DNA from: Gossypium raimondii | Taxonomy: Eukaryota > Streptophyta > Magnoliopsida > Malvales > Malvaceae | NCBI RefSeq assembly: GCF_025698545.1 | Contig: NC_068567.1 | Span: forward strand, 7,626,001-7,690,000 | DNA: 64,000 bases | Direction of reading: 5' to 3' | In this document: piece by piece, positions 62,401-64,000 of the stretch | Position numbering within the stretch: position 1 is the stretch's first letter | Layout of the letters: each line of letters begins with the position of its first letter | The notes under the pieces: model-generated | Told to the model about the DNA's origin: nothing | What the model saw: the letters and a program-made list of their open reading frames with translations, nothing else | Databases searched by the model: none | Made by a program: the position numbers and the translations under genes

Positions 62401-63546
62401 CTGTAGCTTTCAGTAGGTCATCTAAGCAAATTAATTGATGCCACTGTCCTAGTTAAGCAGCGACATGACTAACTTTGTGTTAGAGAAGATACTTACAATG
62501 CATACTGGAGAGAATCCTCAGAAGACTTATCAGCAAAAAACTACTATTCCTTTCATCATTCAGTGAATTAGCAGTAGGTAAATTATCAGGATGAGTCTTC
62601 CTCCTACGTCGGTTATGACCAGCCAAACGTCTACGACAGCTCCTCTTCCCTTCATCAAACTCTTGAAGAACATGAAACCTGCCCATAAGTTTTAAGCAAG
62701 TTGCATCTAAATGGAGAACAGAGAGTTTTCTGCAGCATGGGCTAATTTTAAGAGCATCTAAACTAAACCGTCAGTAAACAAGAAGTTAAAGATGATAATA
62801 TGTGAAATGCACTCACAAAGCAATATATAATGACCAAGGTCAGGATCATAATCTATGTTCTTAAAATGCAGATTCTTAGTAGTATATATTTCACACACAC
62901 ACACATAAACACAAATGTAATAAAATATAACCCACCTACTACACTGTTGACAGAAGCGCTGCATAACATTTCCCACCAGTGCTTTAGTGGCCTTAGAATG
63001 CACATCACAAACTTTATGCCGTCGATGATAATCCTTGGCTTTGCTAAGATCAGCCCTACAATCCTCCACCTGACAAACTGCACGACAAGGAGTCCCAGTA
63101 ACCTTGGTTTTCTTCCCACACTTAGCATCCTCATCCATGATAGGGTAAACCTGTCCTCCAAGTTGCAACTTAAGGGAACCAGCATCACCTTTTACCCCAT
63201 CATCGTCATCATCATCATTATCATCATCATCATCGAGAACAACGACAGCCCTTTTCTTATTCTGCATCTTTCTCTTCCCTTTCTCATTTCCAGGACTGCT
63301 GTGTTCTGAACAAGAAGATGAACTATGTGAGGAACCTGCATTTGGCGCAGTTTCAGACCCATCAGGAAACAACTGCCTACTCCTACAATCTGATGGCACC
63401 GGGTTTAATGGAGTAGCTGTAAAAAGATCACCGTCCCATTTCCAGTCATTCAAATCCCATTCTACACTCTTCTTTTCAGCTGCTTTCAAATCAGATGCCG
63501 TTGGACCATAAAAATGACGAGGCTTGCCTCCAAATTTACCCTCCAT
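53494..63546 (-). CDS. SPL: SBP-box transcription factor, SPL1/SPL12 class
   Basis: A nuclear DNA-binding regulator; the SBP domain binds GTAC-core sites. Ten exons on the minus strand: 63546-62936, 62678-62497, 61350-60710, 60221-60147, 60058-59951, 59860-59743, 55813-55672, 55510-55360, 54876-54238, 53949-53494. They sum to 3123 bases (1040 residues) with GT-AG borders and unbroken phase. The N-terminus has '[16 protein letters not shown]' (29-42), an Asp run (105-116) and the SBP domain (about 154-231) with Cys/His zinc ligands and the nuclear signal '[17 protein letters not shown]'. The middle holds '[15 protein letters not shown]' (about 482-496). The C-terminal third has ankyrin-like repeats ('[13 protein letters not shown]') and a hydrophobic segment at about 1000-1018. 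Length and layout fit the large, miR156-independent SPL clade. Intron 6 carries a copia element. Confidence 0.93.
56377..59636 (+). mobile_element. Non-autonomous Ty1/copia element in SPL intron 6
   Basis: LTRs of about 200 bases at 56377-56574 and 59432-59636 share most of their sequence (e.g. 'GATTACAACTGATTTTTAGA', 'TGATTCAATCTTCATG'). A polypurine tract (TTGAGGGGGAG) precedes the 3' LTR. Flanks CAGAC (56372-56376) and TAGAC (59637-59641) match at 4 of 5. It is antisense to SPL and lies wholly between exons 6 and 7. Integrase, RT and RNase H are present but broken. Gag and protease are missing, so it must have moved with helper proteins, if it still moved at all. Confidence 0.85.
56690..59424 (+). 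pseudogene. Copia pol (integrase, RT, RNase H), broken
   Basis: Begins in the gag-pre-integrase stretch ('[15 protein letters not shown]'). It runs through the integrase core ('[20 protein letters not shown]', 'AYLINRMPL', 'FGCVCLIH'), then RT from 58018 ('[20 protein letters not shown]', '[20 protein letters not shown]', '[19 protein letters not shown]', and 'YVDDI' in another frame near 58480). It ends in RNase H ('[20 protein letters not shown]', '[20 protein letters not shown]') at 59424. Stops or shifts occur near 56875, 57200, 57800, 57910, 58350, 58500 and 58780. Confidence 0.9.
63201..63236 (-). repeat. GAT trinucleotide repeat coding the Asp run of SPL
   Basis: CAT/CGT/TAT triplets on the plus strand encode [12 protein letters not shown] (residues 105-116) in exon 1. 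Such codon repeats are prone to length change. Confidence 0.9.
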
Positions 63547-64000
63547 TCATCTACTCAAAAACCCCTCAAAACTACCAAGTTGCAGAATTCCAATTGAATT
63601 AAGACAAGTTGAGAAATTAAACAAGAATCTATTATAAAAATGATGAAACTTTAAAGCGGGTGAATTGTCCAAAGACACAAAACCTGAAAATGATTAGCCT
63701 ATCTACCTTCCATTCACCGGCACTAGTCCATAAACATTCACCCAAGGTATTCATGGACAAAAAGAAGGCTTACCCACATGTCCAAACTTGTCTAATCATC
63801 AGCTAATCACCTCAAAATAAATAACAAAATCATCCCTTTATTCAAATTCTGGAAAGTTTTTGAATTAGAGTTGATCACCAATAGCCACAACAAGCGTGAT
63901 AAGCCAGCAGTTTCAAGAAGCATCAAATTCATGAGGAAAAAAAACGGAGAAAAAGTAAGCAATACAAAAAGAAAAAACTTGGGCAGAAAATGTTAAGAGG
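63547..64000. other. SPL upstream region
   Basis: The last 450 bases hold the 5' UTR and possibly part of the promoter of the SPL gene. The start codon at 63546 is the first ATG before the conserved N-terminus. No other gene is recognised before the window ends. Confidence 0.55.

Overview
The window is plant nuclear DNA, almost certainly cotton (Gossypium). The reasons are AT-rich intergenic DNA full of nested LTR retrotransposons whose long LTRs begin TGTAACAC and end GTTACA and carry CACACGG/CCGTGTG palindromes, GT-AG introns, a plant-type SBP transcription factor, and a Mutator-like element with a plant mobile domain gene. The genus is inferred from memory of these repeat families. No search was run.

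Layout. 1-541 is an inverted-repeat MITE. 622-4687 is a near-perfect tandem duplication of a 2.03 kb repeat unit. About 5190-18010 is an old Ty1/copia element, split by an LTR-like insertion that in turn holds three stacked solo LTRs (A holds B, B holds C), two with clear target site duplications (TSDs). 19.4-26.4 kb is a gene island: a METTL13-type methyltransferase (minus), a two-MATH-domain protein (plus), and an ATG8 of the H/I type (minus, five short exons) convergent with the MATH gene. 27.7 and 29.7 kb hold small TIR elements. 30456-36235 is a full-length but decayed LINE with an 11-13 bp TSD. 37.4-38.6 kb is a TIR element with a purine-rich internal array. 39618-40799 is an intact intronless S-adenosylmethionine synthetase CDS behind a 5' UTR intron. 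About 41.4-52.5 kb is a large Mutator-like element with long inverted repeats, a plant mobile domain pseudogene, a convergent MuDR-type transposase pseudogene and a third decayed coding stretch I cannot name; a 3.3 kb solo LTR sits in its right arm. 53494-63546 is a 10-exon SPL1/SPL12-class SBP gene (minus, 1040 residues) with a 3.26 kb copia element antisense in intron 6.

The five host genes (methyltransferase, MATH protein, ATG8, SAM synthetase, SPL) all reconstruct with consistent splice sites and phases and no premature stops. SAM synthetase makes the methyl donor that the neighbouring methyltransferase class uses, but nothing suggests the two are co-regulated. Every transposon coding region seen is broken.

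The strongest candidate for something unusual is the Mutator-like element: transposase, mobile-domain protein and a third unidentified coding region inside one pair of long inverted repeats. The nested LTR stack and its palindromic minisatellites come second.
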